The notes under the pieces are model-generated. The model made no database searches and was not told the DNA's origin. It worked only from the letters and a program-made list of their open reading frames with translations. Positions 33,749 to 45,828 of a stretch of DNA of 64,000 bases are shown piece after piece. Source of the stretch: Natronolimnohabitans sp. A-GB9 (GTDB lineage: Archaea; Halobacteriota; Halobacteria; Halobacteriales; Natrialbaceae); assembly GCF_030848565.1 (NCBI RefSeq), contig NZ_JAVDDV010000013.1, positions 1-64,000 of the forward strand, written 5' to 3'. Numbering within the stretch: position 1 is the stretch's first letter; every line of letters starts with the position of its first letter. The position numbers were made by a program, and so were the translations under genes.

Positions 33749-34510
33749 TCACACCGGTCGACACCACCAGTACCCTTCTCGCTTGCGAATCCCGTAGCTG
33801 ACTGCCTCGAGGACGGCCCTCGTTTCGCCAGGAACGTCGCCCGGAAGTCCCTCGTCGTGAACCTCGAGGAAGACCGTCGGCCGGTGGCGTTCGAGCGTCT
33901 CGCGGGCGCCCCGGAGGACGGCGGGCGCGGCTCCCTCGACGTCGAGTTTGACGACGTCCGGTACCGGGGCCCCGTCCTCGACGAGATCGTCGAGTCGCCG
34001 AACCGGTACCGATCGGACGGCGGCGACCGTCGCCTCCCAGCGGGTCGCACTCTCGCGGTCGAACGCCGAGCACTCGGGGTACGTCGAGACGTAGAAGGGG
34101 CGTTCGTCGGTCTCGGTGCCGAGACCACACGGTTCGATCGCGATTCGATCCTCGAGGTCGTTCAGCCGGACGTTCGTCCGGAGGCGCTTACGGGCCGCCG
34201 GCGACGGCTCGACGGCGACGATCCGCCGCTCGGGCGCGCCGCTTGCGAGCGCGAGCGCGTAGAGTCCAACGTTCGCGCCGACGTCGTAGATCACGTCGTC
34301 GGGACCACACTGTTCCTCGAGCGCCGCGAGCATGGCGTCGCGTCCGTGGCGGTTGAGCGGTTCGTAACAGCGGATCGTCCCCGCGGGCGTTCGGTTTCGA
34401 CGCGCGAGGAGTTCACGCTCGTAGTTCGCGTTCGCCAGTCGGTAGTACGTTCGGTAGCCGACGCTGCGCGCGACACGGACCAGTTGCGTCGCGAGCGATC
34501 CGTCGGCCAT
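33749..34510 (-). CDS. FkbM family methyltransferase
   Basis: A 253-aa SAM-dependent methyltransferase of the FkbM family, known for O-methylating sugars, polyketides or lipids. Motif I is VIYDVGANVGLYAL near residue 72, the acidic loop is IVAVEPSPAARKRL near 96, and the signature after motif IV is PDVVKLDVEGAAPAVLRGA near 187, followed by FLEVHDEG. The N-terminal 60 residues (RTYYRLANANYERELLARR) are haloarchaea-specific. The ATG at 34508-34510 (MADGSLATQLVRVARSV) is used. It lies upstream of the SAH deaminase on the same strand (74 bp), and thus a SAM-using enzyme is followed by an SAH-degrading one. It is divergent from a phosphotransferase gene. Confidence 0.88.
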   Translation of the reverse strand: MADGSLATQLVRVARSVGYRTYYRLANANYERELLARRNRTPAGTIRCYEPLNRHGRDAMLAALEEQCGPDDVIYDVGANVGLYALALASGAPERRIVAVEPSPAARKRLRTNVRLNDLEDRIAIEPCGLGTETDERPFYVSTYPECSAFDRESATRWEATVAAVRSVPVRRLDDLVEDGAPVPDVVKLDVEGAAPAVLRGARETLERHRPTVFLEVHDEGLPGDVPGETRAVLEAVSYGIRKREGYWWCRPV

Positions 34511-34624
34511 TCGAACCGTCGGTACTGATGGTCGCGCCCGGGTTGTATATGCGGTCCCTACGCGGGCCAGAATCCAACGTCCGGCCCAAAGGCTACGGTC
34601 GCGGCCGGAATACTCGGGCGACGG

Positions 34625-35572
34625 ATGCCAACCGAGACGGCCGAGCGAATCGTCGAGCGCGCACTCGAGGTCGGGGTCCGGTCGTGTCACCGACCGCGAT
34701 CGGGGTCGGTCGCCGAGACGGTCGTCTGTCGGCTCACAGCGACCGACGGGAACGGCGATGGGAACGCAGCGGTCGGCGACCGCGTCGTCTGCAAACGCGG
34801 CGGTGCGAGCGTCTGGACCGGCGACGTCGTCGAGCCGCTCGTCTGTGACCTGGTCGGCCGGACGACCGACGTGCCCGTCCCGCGCGTGCTCGCGACGGGC
34901 ACGCTCGAGGACGGGGCCGAACTCGAGCGGTGGGCCGTCTACGAGCACCGACCGGGAACGAATCCCCGGCGTCGATACGTCGACCTCGAGTCTCCGGTTC
35001 GGCGACGGCTGGTCGCTGACGCCGGCACGCTGCTCGGGCGGTTGCACGACACCGCGAAACTCGCGTTCGACCGCGTCGGCGGCCTAGCTCGTCGGACCGA
35101 TGGCTCTGGGCTCGTCCTCTGTGACCCGGACGGCTGGCACGCCGTCGATCCTGGCCCCGTCCTCGAGCGACTCTCGGTCCCACTGGCCGGCGACGACGGC
35201 TGTCGGCCGGTACTGACTCACGGCGACTACCAACCCGGTAACCTACTGGTGGACGAAAGCGGCGCAATTACCGCCGTCCTCGATTGGGGCAACGCTCACG
35301 TCACCCACGCCGAATACGCGCTCGCTCGAGCCGAAGTTCGGTTCGTCGACGTCTACGCGGGCCGGCTTCCGCGAGCTGAGTGCCGGCGGCTTCGACACAC
35401 GTTTCGACGTGCCTACGCGAGTTACACGTCCCTCGGGTCCGGGTACGACCGGCGAGCGCCGGTGTACAAGCTGCTGTGGGCTGGCCAGTCGACGGCGAAC
35501 TACCTGCAGATCGTCCGTCGGGCACGCGGGCGCCGACAGCTCCGCCGGCAGCTGTGTCGCGTCCTCGAGTAA
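34625..35572 (+). CDS. APH-type small-molecule kinase
   Basis: A 315-aa phosphotransferase of the aminoglycoside/choline kinase superfamily. The catalytic loop is LTHGDYQPGNLLVDE near residue 197, and the metal-binding D-x-D motif appears as AVLDWGNAHVT near 222. The N-lobe is short and carries VCKRGG near residue 58 as the likely ATP-contacting Lys. The C-terminal 60 residues are Arg-rich and predicted helical. The substrate is unknown; in haloarchaea such kinases may phosphorylate sugars, choline-like osmolytes or nucleosides. The ATG at 34625 gives a normal start. It is divergent from the FkbM methyltransferase (115-bp promoter region). Confidence 0.82.
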   Translation: MPTETAERIVERALEVGVRSCHRPRSGSVAETVVCRLTATDGNGDGNAAVGDRVVCKRGGASVWTGDVVEPLVCDLVGRTTDVPVPRVLATGTLEDGAELERWAVYEHRPGTNPRRRYVDLESPVRRRLVADAGTLLGRLHDTAKLAFDRVGGLARRTDGSGLVLCDPDGWHAVDPGPVLERLSVPLAGDDGCRPVLTHGDYQPGNLLVDESGAITAVLDWGNAHVTHAEYALARAEVRFVDVYAGRLPRAECRRLRHTFRRAYASYTSLGSGYDRRAPVYKLLWAGQSTANYLQIVRRARGRRQLRRQLCRVLE

Positions 35573-35654
35573 TCACGCGCGAAACGGATGTACGGATGGG
35601 CGGTGGTCGACGATAGACGGCGGGTTTATCCGGGAGCTGACCGAATAGTCAGGC

Positions 35655-36692
35655 ATGACCGGCGACAGCGGCGATCGCGACTGGCCGTCCGACGCGGACA
35701 CCGAACGCGACGATGGGTCCGACGCCGACCGTTCCGAAGGGTACGGCGTCGCCCGCGACCGCGACGACGACTCGCAGTCCGCCGATCGTCCGACGGTCGA
35801 TCTGCAGGACGATCGCGGGAGGACGGCGACGGATCCACATCGGGATCCAGGGCCCGGTGGCGACGGCGATCCGACGGGGTCGCCGACGCCGGATCAGGGA
35901 ACGACCCGTATCTGGACCGCGCTTATGGCCGCGCTCGCAGTAATCTCGCTCGGATCGGCCGGCACGATCGTCGTCGCCCACGACGTCCCGATGGCGAGTG
36001 CCGGTGCGGTCGTGCTCGCGTTTGGCTTCGGTGCGATCGCCATCGCCGGACGGACGGGAGCGCCGGCCGTGTTCGGTTATCTCGACGACGCGTGGGCCGA
36101 GCACCGACTCTACGTCTGGTTCTCGGCCGGATTGTTCGGCGTCGGGATCGCGTTCGGCGCACTGCTCTATGCCGCCGGTATCGACCTGAGCGAACTGTTC
36201 CTCGAGCTCATCCAGGAGGAGTTCGGTGAGGACGAACTGCCCGGTAACGGCGGCGAGCTCGCCGACGAGGCGCAGTTCGAGGTCACGGCATCGTTTTTCA
36301 TTCTCAACAACACACCGCCGTTTCTGGCCGCGATCGCCGGGGCGTTGACACTGGGGCTCGTGACGGTCGTCATTATGCTGTTCAACGGTGTGATCGTGGG
36401 GAACGTCGCGGCGGTTACCGGCGCGGAGGCCGGCTACGGCGTCGTCATCGCGCTGCTTGCCCCACACGGGATCTTCGAACTGCCCGCGCTGTTTATCGCC
36501 GCCGGGGTCGGGTTCCGGTTCCTCCACCGGGTTGGTCAACGCCTCGCTGGGACGCGAAACGCGTTGTTCACCACGGCATATCTCCTGCGAACGACGGCGT
36601 TCGTCGTCTTCGGCTGGCTGCTCCTCGTACTGGCCGCGTTCGTCGAAGCCTACGTCACCTTCCTCATCGCCGAGACGCTCTTTGCCGTGTGA
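35655..36692 (+). CDS. SpoIIM-like (DUF95) membrane protein
   Basis: A 345-aa protein with a long, acidic, disordered N-terminal segment (residues 1-85) and a SpoIIM/DUF95 membrane domain with about six helices (90-345). Family markers are FFILNNTPPFLAAIAGALTLGL near 215-236, FNGVIVGNVAA near 244, and LLAPHGIFELPALFIAAG near 266, which match the DUF95 signature. In Bacillus SpoIIM takes part in peptidoglycan remodelling; archaea have no peptidoglycan, so the archaeal role is unknown (a channel or scaffold has been suggested for the family). The start ATG at 35655 gives MTGDSGDRDWPSD. It is convergent with copA. Confidence 0.88.
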   Translation: MTGDSGDRDWPSDADTERDDGSDADRSEGYGVARDRDDDSQSADRPTVDLQDDRGRTATDPHRDPGPGGDGDPTGSPTPDQGTTRIWTALMAALAVISLGSAGTIVVAHDVPMASAGAVVLAFGFGAIAIAGRTGAPAVFGYLDDAWAEHRLYVWFSAGLFGVGIAFGALLYAAGIDLSELFLELIQEEFGEDELPGNGGELADEAQFEVTASFFILNNTPPFLAAIAGALTLGLVTVVIMLFNGVIVGNVAAVTGAEAGYGVVIALLAPHGIFELPALFIAAGVGFRFLHRVGQRLAGTRNALFTTAYLLRTTAFVVFGWLLLVLAAFVEAYVTFLIAETLFAV

Positions 36693-36783
36693 ACTCGAGT
36701 GCACCCCTTCGAACCGCTCCCTGCGATGAACGCGCCGACGATCGAATTCGCGCGAAAACGAGAGTCGGGACGTCGACCGACGT

Positions 36784-36827
36784 CTTACTGACTGCTGTCC
36801 GGAATACGACGCCGGTCCGACAGCATT
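36784..36827. repeat. family A remnant at the copA stop
   Basis: TTACTGACTGCTGTCCGG and GGTCCGACAGCAT face each other across about 16 bp. The final bases overlap the copA TAA stop. Confidence 0.6.
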
Positions 36828-39429
36828 AGCCCCGGAGCCACTCGAGGGGTTTCGTCACGGCCAGCCGGTAGTCCTCGTGGGGGTCGTACTTCGCGAACGA
36901 GAGGCTGTTTGCCATCACGCTCACGCTCGAGGCGGCCATCGCCAGCCCCGCGAGCGCGGGGTTGAGCAGGCCAAGCGATGCGATCGGGATCAGCGTCGTG
37001 TTGTAGACGAAGGCCCAGAAGAGGTTCTGGCGCACCTTCGAGATGGTCGCCTCCGAGATCCGAACCGCTTTCAGGACGTCGGCAGGATCGTCACGCATTA
37101 GCGTCACGTCGGCGCTCTCGATTGCGACGTCGGTACCCGAGCCGATAGCGACGCCGACCTGTGCCGTGGTGAGAGCGGGCGCGTCGTTGACGCCGTCACC
37201 GACCATCATCACCTTCGATCCGTCCGTCTGTAGGGCCTGGACGTGGTCTGCCTTGTCCTCCGGGAGGACTTCCGCGCGGACGTTGTCGGGATCGATCCCG
37301 ACGGCCTCGGCGACGGCCGTCGCCGTACGCTCGTTGTCGCCGGTGAGCATCACGACCTCCGTCCCGCGTTCGCGGAGCGCAGCGACGGTCTCTTTCGCGC
37401 TCTCGCGGACCTCGTCGGCTACCGCGAGTACGCCGCAGAGATCGCCGTCGACGGCGACCGGCATCGCCGTTTTCCCCTCGCGCTCGAGGCGGGTCAGCGT
37501 CTCCTCGGCCGGCTGGGTGTCGATTCCCTCGTCCTCGAGCAGTTTCCGACGTCCGATCAGGACGGTTCCACGGTCGGTCTCGGCGCGGATGCCGTGACCG
37601 GGGACGTTCTCGAACTCGCTGACCTCGCCGAGGTCGACGCCGCGTTCGTCGGCGCCGTCGACGATCGCCTGTGCGATCGGGTGTTCCGAACCCGATTCGG
37701 CGGTCGCGGCCGCACCGAGGACGAACGACTCGAGGTCTTCGCTCCGGTCGACGACCAATCCACCGTCCGGCATCGTCCGCTCGCCGACGAGTTCGACGTC
37801 CGTCAGGACCATCTCGCCGTGGGTCAGCGTCCCCGTCTTGTCGAAGACGATCGTATCGATTCCGCGGACCTGCTCTAAGACGTCGCCGCCCTTGAAGAGA
37901 ACGCCGTTGGTCGCCGACAGCGTCGAGCCGACCATCGTCGCCGCGGGCGTCGCCAGTCCCAGCGCACAGGGACAGGCGATCAGCAGCGCCGAGGCCAACA
38001 CGACGACGGCGAACTCGAGGATGGGAACACCACCGACGACCGGACCGCCACCGACGGGCTCGAGTACTGGGATCCAGGAGCCGACCGTCGACGAGACGGC
38101 GTAGAGTTGATCGGGGAACAGGAACCAGAGGATCGACCAGAAGACGGCGTTTACGATCACCGCGGGGACGAAGTACGCGCTGACTTTGTCGACCAGCCGC
38201 TGGATCTCGGGCTGGCGTGACTGGGCCTCTTTGACCCGGTCGACGATCTGTTGAATGGCCGTCTCGGAGCCGACCTTCGTCGCCTCCACCAGCAACACCC
38301 CGTTCTCGTTGATCGTCGAGCCGACGACCTCGTCGCCCTCGCCTTTCTCGACGGGGACCGATTCGCCGGTCAGCATCGATTCGTCGACCGCACTCTGCCC
38401 GTCGCGGACCACGCCGTCGGTCGGGATCTTCTCACCCGGTCGAACCTTCATCACGTCGCCGGGTTCGACCGCCTCGAGGGGGACCTGTTTTTCCTCGCCG
38501 TCGACGACGATCGTGGCCTCGTCGGCTTCCATCTGCAGGAGTTCCCGCAGGGCGTCGCCCGCTCGGGCCTTCGACCGCACCTCGAGCCAGTTGCCCAGCG
38601 TGATAAACCAGAGGATGAAGGCGACGGCCTCGAAGTAGAAGCCGCCGGTGATGACGTCGACGAGGACGGCCGTACTGTAGACGTAGCCCGCGGCGGTCCC
38701 GACGGCCACGAGCGTGTCCATGTTCGCGGTGCGGTTGTGTGAGAACGCCCGATAGGCACCGACGATAAACTCCTTGCCCAGCGTGGCCATCAACACCGTC
38801 GCGAGGACGAACTCGAGCCAGCCCGGCGGGTGTGCGATCGCCGCCGGAATCGGCGACGCGACGCCGGCGAGGCCGAACAGCATCTCGAACATCATCGGCA
38901 CGAACGGCAGCGTCAGGAGGCCGCCGCCGATCACCAGCCGGCGCTGGCGCCGCAGTTCTTTCTCGACGGCGCGCTCGCGCTGGCTCGCGCCCTGGGTTTG
39001 CTCGACCTCTTCGCGGACGGGGTCGTAGCCGGCGTCCTCGATTGCCGCGTGGACCTCGGCCAGCGAGACGTCACTGGGGTTGTACTCGACGCGTGCTTCG
39101 TCGGACGCGAAGTTGACGTCCGCCCGCACGACGCCCGGCAGGTCACAGACGGCGTCGGCGACGGCCTCGGAACACGTCGAACACGACATTCCCAGTACCG
39201 TGATCGTCTCCGTCTCCGAGACTGCCTCGTAGCCGGCGTCGTCGATGGCGTCGTAGATGTCGGCCAGCGAGACCGTTTCGGGATCGTACTCGACTGTCCC
39301 CTCGTCGGTCGCGTAGTTTGCACTCGCCGACTCGACACCCTCGAGTGAAGCGGCCGCATCCTCGACGGACCCCGAGCACGTCGAACACGACATGCCCGTG
39401 ATCTCGAGGTGCGCTCGTCTCGTGCTCAT
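36826..39429 (-). CDS. copA: copper-exporting P1B-type ATPase CopA
   Basis: An 867-aa P-type ATPase for Cu(I) efflux. Two N-terminal heavy-metal-associated domains carry [11 protein letters not shown] (near residue 13) and [11 protein letters not shown] (near 80), a variant of the usual MxCxxC with Ser after the second Cys. Eight membrane helices follow, with the transport motif [13 protein letters not shown] near residue 488. The actuator has [14 protein letters not shown] near 345, the phosphorylation loop DKTGTLTHG is near 530, HP is in SEHPIAQAI near 580, and the hinge is [13 protein letters not shown] near 745. The start is the ATG at 39427-39429. A hexameric inverted repeat (39430-39452) directly abuts the start codon. 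A second copper ATPase gene is divergent. Confidence 0.95.
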   Translation of the reverse strand: MSTRRAHLEITGMSCSTCSGSVEDAAASLEGVESASANYATDEGTVEYDPETVSLADIYDAIDDAGYEAVSETETITVLGMSCSTCSEAVADAVCDLPGVVRADVNFASDEARVEYNPSDVSLAEVHAAIEDAGYDPVREEVEQTQGASQRERAVEKELRRQRRLVIGGGLLTLPFVPMMFEMLFGLAGVASPIPAAIAHPPGWLEFVLATVLMATLGKEFIVGAYRAFSHNRTANMDTLVAVGTAAGYVYSTAVLVDVITGGFYFEAVAFILWFITLGNWLEVRSKARAGDALRELLQMEADEATIVVDGEEKQVPLEAVEPGDVMKVRPGEKIPTDGVVRDGQSAVDESMLTGESVPVEKGEGDEVVGSTINENGVLLVEATKVGSETAIQQIVDRVKEAQSRQPEIQRLVDKVSAYFVPAVIVNAVFWSILWFLFPDQLYAVSSTVGSWIPVLEPVGGGPVVGGVPILEFAVVVLASALLIACPCALGLATPAATMVGSTLSATNGVLFKGGDVLEQVRGIDTIVFDKTGTLTHGEMVLTDVELVGERTMPDGGLVVDRSEDLESFVLGAAATAESGSEHPIAQAIVDGADERGVDLGEVSEFENVPGHGIRAETDRGTVLIGRRKLLEDEGIDTQPAEETLTRLEREGKTAMPVAVDGDLCGVLAVADEVRESAKETVAALRERGTEVVMLTGDNERTATAVAEAVGIDPDNVRAEVLPEDKADHVQALQTDGSKVMMVGDGVNDAPALTTAQVGVAIGSGTDVAIESADVTLMRDDPADVLKAVRISEATISKVRQNLFWAFVYNTTLIPIASLGLLNPALAGLAMAASSVSVMANSLSFAKYDPHEDYRLAVTKPLEWLRG

Positions 39430-39452
39430 ATGGGTGTCTAGGGGATACCCAT
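39430..39452. promoter_or_regulatory. inverted repeat abutting the copA start
   Basis: ATGGGT at 39430-39435 and ACCCAT at 39447-39452 flank an 11-bp spacer, immediately upstream of the copA start codon. A copper-responsive operator is a possible role; this is inference from position and symmetry. Confidence 0.45.
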
Positions 39453-39618
39453 TGAAGCGGATTGTGCCTTCGAAACGTAGAATATCTGTAGCGCACAGTT
39501 TGGAAAATAAACTGTGGTAGTGAATAGCATGTGTTTTCCAGCGTCAAACGGGGGATCGACTACGGACTCGTGGCTGCCGGCATGGGTTACTTACCCTCGG
39601 TCCATGTTAGCTATCGTG

Positions 39619-39861
39619 ATGGCCGAGCACACCTCTCCCTGGAGTGCGACGCTGCTCGTCGGCCTCGTACTCGGAAGCGTCTCGATACTCCTTCCGGCAC
39701 TCGTGGTGGCTTTCGGCATGCCGATCACCGGCGGCGACTACGTCGAGATCGGACTCCCGGACGCGGCGTTCCCGTGGATGTACTACTGGATCGCCACGGT
39801 CGGTCTGGTTCTCGGTGCCGTCGCCGTTCTCTCCGGTGGCCTCTGGCGGCTGTCGGAATGA
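39619..39861 (+). CDS. small membrane protein next to copper ATPases
   Basis: An 80-aa hydrophobic protein with two membrane helices (residues 8-31, SATLLVGLVLGSVSILLPALVVAF, and 50-76, WMYYWIATVGLVLGAVAVLSGG) joined by an outside loop with Gly, Asp and Pro (PITGGDYVEIGLPDAAF). I chose the ATG at 39619 (MAEHTSPW); a longer frame begins at 39514. No family is recognised. It lies in the divergent region between copA and copB, same strand as copB, and its position suggests a part in metal handling, but there is no direct evidence. Confidence 0.6.
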   Translation: MAEHTSPWSATLLVGLVLGSVSILLPALVVAFGMPITGGDYVEIGLPDAAFPWMYYWIATVGLVLGAVAVLSGGLWRLSE

Positions 39862-40021
39862 CGATCCGGCCCTCACCGTCGGACCGCGGCGCTCGAGCGA
39901 CGGCTCTACGGCCAGGGCGTACGCGGCGAAACGATCGAGGCCGTCTCTTTGACGCCGAACGTGTCTGCTGGAAGGTCACGGACTGTGAGTACTATGTCGC
40001 TTCGGCAGGGAGTAATCGTCT

Positions 40022-40099
40022 ATGGCACCGGACGACACGCTGGAGGACACGACGCTATCGATCGTGGGAGCAGCGCTACTCGAGGGAGGAGGTGGCTGA
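40022..40099 (+). CDS. possible 25-aa leader ORF coupled to copB
   Basis: An ATG at 40022 opens a 25-codon frame ([20 protein letters not shown], ending in four glycines) whose TGA overlaps the copB ATG as TGATG. Its codon choice is normal for this genome. The last codons also form the copB Shine-Dalgarno (GGAGGAGGTG). It could be a leader peptide giving translational coupling, or chance. Confidence 0.3.
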   Translation: MAPDDTLEDTTLSIVGAALLEGGGG

Positions 40100-42363
40100 T
40101 GAGCGAATCGACACACGACCACGACGCCCACAGGGACTCCGACCGCGGCGAGAAGCCGACCGACAGCTACTGTTCGTGTTGTCGCGTCTGTGACTGTTAC
40201 CGGGACGAGCCCGGCCCCGGCGAGAAACCCGACGAGCCACACGAGGCGGGCGCCGCCCACGACGGGGAGGGCGACGGTGCACACGTCGACCACTCGGGCC
40301 ACGAGAAGCTGTTCCGGAAGCGGTTTTTCGTCTGTCTGTTCCTCTCCGTTCCGGTGTTGTACTACAGTCCGATGCTCCAGGAGTGGTTCGGCTACACCGC
40401 CGTGACGTTCCCAGGAAGCGAGTTCGTCGGTCCCGTCCTCGGCGTCGTCGTCTTCGCCTACGGTGGGGTCCCCTTCCTCCGGATGGGCGTCGTCGAGGCG
40501 CGCAACCGCGAACCGGGAATGATGTTGCTGATCTCGCTGGCGATCACCGTCGCGTTCGTCTACAGTCTGGCGGCGGTGGGTTTGGGTATCGGCGAGCCGT
40601 TCTTCTGGGAGCTCGTGACGCTGATCGTCATCTTCCTGCTTGGCCACTGGATCGAAATGCGATCGGTTCGCCGCGCTTCGGGTGCGCTCGACGAACTCGC
40701 CGAACTGATGCCCGACACCGCCGAGCGCGTGATCGAGGACGATGGGTCAGGATCCGCGTCGGAGCACCACGCCGACGGTGAGACCGAGGAGGTTCCCGTC
40801 GACGACCTCGAGGACGGTGACCTCGTGTTGGTTCGGCCGGGTTCGAACATCCCAGCCGACGGCGTCGTCGAGGACGGCGAATCGAACGTCAACGAGTCGA
40901 TGGTCACCGGCGAGTCGAAACCGGTCACAAAGGAGCCGGGAGACGAGGTCATCGGCGGGACGACGAACCGCGACGGCAGCCTTCGGGTTCGGATTTCGGC
41001 GACCGGCGAGGAGACGACGCTGTCGGGAATCATGCGACTGGTCGAAGCGGCCCAGGAGAGTCGCTCGCGGACGCAGGTGCTTGCCGATCGAGCCGCGGGC
41101 TGGCTGTTCTACGCGGCGATTTCTGTCGCGGCAGTGACTGCCGTCGCCTGGACCGTCGCCGTCGGCTTTGGCCTGCCAGTGGTCGAGCGCGTCGTTACCG
41201 TCCTCGTCATCGCCTGTCCGCACGCCCTCGGACTCGCCGTCCCCCTGGTCGTCGCGATCAACACCTCGATGGCCGCCCGGAACGGAATGCTCGTACGCGA
41301 CCGGATCGCCATGGAGCAGGCCCGCGAACTCGATACGGTCGTCTTCGACAAGACGGGGACGCTCACCGAAGGCGAACAAGGCGTCGTCGAGGTCAGTGCC
41401 GTCGGCGACTGGGACGAAGACGACGTCCTGGCGCTTGCAGCCGCCGCCGAAGGCGACTCCGAGCACATGATCGCACAGGCCATCCGCGAGACAGCCGCCG
41501 ACCGCGACCTTTCGGTGCCCGAGGTCCGCGGCTTCGAGGCTCTCGAGGGACGGGGCGTCCGCGCGACGATCGAACGCGACGCCGTGCCGGCCGTGGTCGG
41601 GGTCGAAGACGACGCCGTCGACTCGAGTCACGCGGCCGACCGTGACGACCACAGCGTCTCCGTCGGTGGCCCGAACCTGCTTCGCCACCTCGAGATCGAT
41701 CCCGGAGCCGACTTCGAGGCCTTCGCCGAGGCGGCCGGTGAGCGCGGTGAGGGCGTCGTCTACGTGCTCCACGACGAGGAGATCGTCGGCGCGATTGCGC
41801 TCGCGGACGTGATCCGCGAGGAGAGTTTCGAGGCGATCGACGCACTCCACGAGATGGGCGTCGAGGTGGCGATGCTGACCGGCGACGACGCGGACGTCGC
41901 CCACAGCGTCGCCGACGAACTCGGCATCGATACCGTCTTCGCGGAGGTGCTCCCCGAGGACAAAGACGAGAAGATCGTGGAGCTACAGGACCGGGGCAAC
42001 CTCGTCGCGATGGTCGGCGACGGCGTCAACGACGCGCCCGCACTGACGCGGTCGGACGTCGGGGTTGCCATCGGCTCGGGCACCGACGTCGCCGTCGAGT
42101 CGGCCGACGTGGTCCTCGTCGAGAACGATCCTCGTGACGTCGCCAGCCTCGTCAAACTCAGCAAGAAGAGTTACCGGAAGATGCAGGAGAACATCGTCTG
42201 GGCTGCGGGGTACAACGTGTTCGCCCTGCCGCTGGCCGCAGGCATCCTCGCACCGATCGGAATCCTGCTCTCGCCGGCCGTCGGTGCCGTGTTGATGTCC
42301 GCGAGTACGGTGATCGTCGCGGTCAACGCACAGTTGCTCCGACGCGCGGCGCTATCGATCTGA
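40099..42363 (+). CDS. copB: copper P1B-type ATPase with CPH motif (CopB-like)
   Basis: A 754-aa P-type ATPase. It has no HMA domain; instead an N-terminal region (1-75) rich in His and Cys ([10 protein letters not shown], then [11 protein letters not shown], then HVDHSGHEK) probably binds metal. The transport motif is [13 protein letters not shown] near residue 373; CPH marks the P1B-3 (CopB) class, which moves Cu(II) or Cu(I). Other motifs are [11 protein letters not shown] near 275, DKTGTLTEG near 418, SEHMIAQAI near 455 (the usual HP locus has Met after His), and [13 protein letters not shown] near 640. The ATG at 40099 follows a strong GGAGGAGGTG and is preferred to the frame start at 39949. 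Divergent from copA, it completes a two-pump copper module. Confidence 0.92.
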   Translation: MSESTHDHDAHRDSDRGEKPTDSYCSCCRVCDCYRDEPGPGEKPDEPHEAGAAHDGEGDGAHVDHSGHEKLFRKRFFVCLFLSVPVLYYSPMLQEWFGYTAVTFPGSEFVGPVLGVVVFAYGGVPFLRMGVVEARNREPGMMLLISLAITVAFVYSLAAVGLGIGEPFFWELVTLIVIFLLGHWIEMRSVRRASGALDELAELMPDTAERVIEDDGSGSASEHHADGETEEVPVDDLEDGDLVLVRPGSNIPADGVVEDGESNVNESMVTGESKPVTKEPGDEVIGGTTNRDGSLRVRISATGEETTLSGIMRLVEAAQESRSRTQVLADRAAGWLFYAAISVAAVTAVAWTVAVGFGLPVVERVVTVLVIACPHALGLAVPLVVAINTSMAARNGMLVRDRIAMEQARELDTVVFDKTGTLTEGEQGVVEVSAVGDWDEDDVLALAAAAEGDSEHMIAQAIRETAADRDLSVPEVRGFEALEGRGVRATIERDAVPAVVGVEDDAVDSSHAADRDDHSVSVGGPNLLRHLEIDPGADFEAFAEAAGERGEGVVYVLHDEEIVGAIALADVIREESFEAIDALHEMGVEVAMLTGDDADVAHSVADELGIDTVFAEVLPEDKDEKIVELQDRGNLVAMVGDGVNDAPALTRSDVGVAIGSGTDVAVESADVVLVENDPRDVASLVKLSKKSYRKMQENIVWAAGYNVFALPLAAGILAPIGILLSPAVGAVLMSASTVIVAVNAQLLRRAALSI

Positions 42364-42421
42364 CCGTAGGACCACGAACGGCCGGCTCGTGGCTGTGTCG
42401 GCGCTGACAAAGCGATCCGTC

Positions 42422-44392
<1,971 letters not shown>

Positions 44393-44516
44393 AGATCGAA
44401 GCCTACGATGTCGGCCTACGTGAGTATTGTGCCTATAGTGACCACTTCACATACTAACGCATGGAAGTCTGCCGCGATGAAAAGACAGTTCCCCACTGAT
44501 CACCAATCGGCCGGTA

Positions 44517-45371
44517 ATGCGAATCGCCGTTCCTAACAAGGGCCGCCTGCACGAGCCGACGATCGACCTCCTAGAGCGGGCGGGACTCCATCTCGAGAAC
44601 GGTGCCGACCGGAAGCTCTACGCCGACACCGTCGATCCGGACGTCTCCGTGCTTTTCGCCCGTGCGGCGGACATCCCGGAGTACGTCGCCGACGGCGCGG
44701 CCGACCTGGGAATCACCGGCTACGACCAGGTGTGTGAAGCCGGCGTCGACGACGTTACCGACCTGCTGGACCTCGAGTTCGGGCGCTGTCGTCTCGTCCT
44801 CGCGGCGCCCGAGGACGGCGACATCGACGGCGTCGACGACCTGGCCGGCGGCACCGTCGCCACGGAGTTCCCGAACATCACGCGTAATTTCTTCGCCGAA
44901 ACGGACGTCGACCCCGACATCGTCGAGGTCTCGGGCGCGACGGAGCTGACACCCCACGTCGAGATGGCCGACGCCATCGTCGACATCACGAGCACCGGCA
45001 CGACGCTGAAGATGAACCGCTTGGCCGTCGTCGAAGAAGTGCTCTCGAGTTCGGTCCGCCTGTTCGGCCGGGAGGACGTCCTCGACGAGCCCAAAGTCGA
45101 CGAGGTCCGGACCGCGCTCGCCTCGGTCAAACAGGCCGAGGGCAAGCGCTATCTGATGATGAACGTCCCCGAGGAGCGACTCGAGGCCGTCCGCGACGTT
45201 ATCCCCGGGATGGGCGGCCCGACGGTGATGGACATCGCTGGCGACGACGACGGCAAGGTCGCCGTCCACGCCGTCGTCGACGAGCGAGACGTCTTCGAGA
45301 CGATCACCGACGTCAAAAACGCCGGCGCGAGCGACATTCTGGTGACCGAGATCGAACGGCTGGTCGAGTAG
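44517..45371 (+). CDS. hisG: ATP phosphoribosyltransferase (HisG)
   Basis: A 284-aa long-form HisG, which condenses ATP and PRPP in the first step of histidine synthesis. The N-terminal catalytic domains contain [20 protein letters not shown], the PRPP-binding loop [16 protein letters not shown] near residue 155, and LGITGYDQV near 62. The C-terminal ACT-like regulatory domain (residues 210-284, [18 protein letters not shown]) identifies the long form, which is a homohexamer inhibited by histidine and needs no HisZ. The ATG at 44517 is the family start. hisB is also in this window (62358), so histidine genes are scattered. It faces the DUF7344 gene across 24 bp. Confidence 0.96.
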   Translation: MRIAVPNKGRLHEPTIDLLERAGLHLENGADRKLYADTVDPDVSVLFARAADIPEYVADGAADLGITGYDQVCEAGVDDVTDLLDLEFGRCRLVLAAPEDGDIDGVDDLAGGTVATEFPNITRNFFAETDVDPDIVEVSGATELTPHVEMADAIVDITSTGTTLKMNRLAVVEEVLSSSVRLFGREDVLDEPKVDEVRTALASVKQAEGKRYLMMNVPEERLEAVRDVIPGMGGPTVMDIAGDDDGKVAVHAVVDERDVFETITDVKNAGASDILVTEIERLVE

Positions 45372-45395
45372 CCGACCACACCGATCCAGGGCCGA

Positions 45396-45809
45396 TCACT
45401 CGCGTGTGTCGCCGAGAACCGATTCGAACGCCGAGAGCCGCGCCCCGGGCGCGACCAGTCCGTCGTCCCGGTCGTAGGAAAGGAGTCGATAGTTCTCGAG
45501 CAGCGGCAGGTGTGTCTGACACAACGAGACGTGGATCCGCTGGCGGCGGTCGTGCAGCGAGGTGACGGCCGTCGCGTCGTGTTCGACGTCGGCGATCCGC
45601 GCGACCAGTTGACGGACCGGAATCGGCTCCGCGTCCTCGAGGCCGAGGAGACAGCGCACGATCGCACGACGACGGTCGTTGTCCAGTACGCGACGCACGA
45701 CGACACGCGGGATGGAGCCATCGATGGAAACGGTCTCCGAAAGCGACTCGATGCTGCCGGGGACGTCATCCTCCAGCCCGGGCGGCAGCCGATCGGTATG
45801 GATCGTCAT
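45396..45809 (-). CDS. DUF7344-type winged-helix regulator
   Basis: A 137-aa regulator. The DNA-binding part (residues 35-130) has VVRRVLDNDRRRAIVRCLLGL, then the helix-turn-helix PIPVRQLVARIADVEHD, the histidine-containing recognition segment RIHVSLCQTHLPLLENYRLLS, and a wing YDRDDGLVAPG. It is the same family as the first gene of the window. The ATG at 45807-45809 is preceded at 4 bp by a perfect 6-bp inverted repeat (45814-45828), which by position looks like an autoregulatory operator. No ligand-binding domain is present. It is convergent with hisG. Confidence 0.85.
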   Translation of the reverse strand: MTIHTDRLPPGLEDDVPGSIESLSETVSIDGSIPRVVVRRVLDNDRRRAIVRCLLGLEDAEPIPVRQLVARIADVEHDATAVTSLHDRRQRIHVSLCQTHLPLLENYRLLSYDRDDGLVAPGARLSAFESVLGDTRE

Positions 45810-45813
45810 GGAT

Positions 45814-45828
45814 ACCTGACTCTCAGGT
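45814..45828. promoter_or_regulatory. palindrome at the DUF7344 gene start
   Basis: ACCTGA-CTC-TCAGGT, arms 6 bp and perfect, spacer 3 bp, only 4 bp upstream of the minus-strand ATG. A candidate operator for the encoded winged-helix protein. Confidence 0.5.

Noticed and set aside
32376-34130. Long (584-codon) frame of the deaminase including an N-terminal extension
   Set aside because: The extension is Arg/Pro-rich and overlaps the FkbM methyltransferase gene antiparallel or out of frame; the enzyme family starts at the ATG at 33674.
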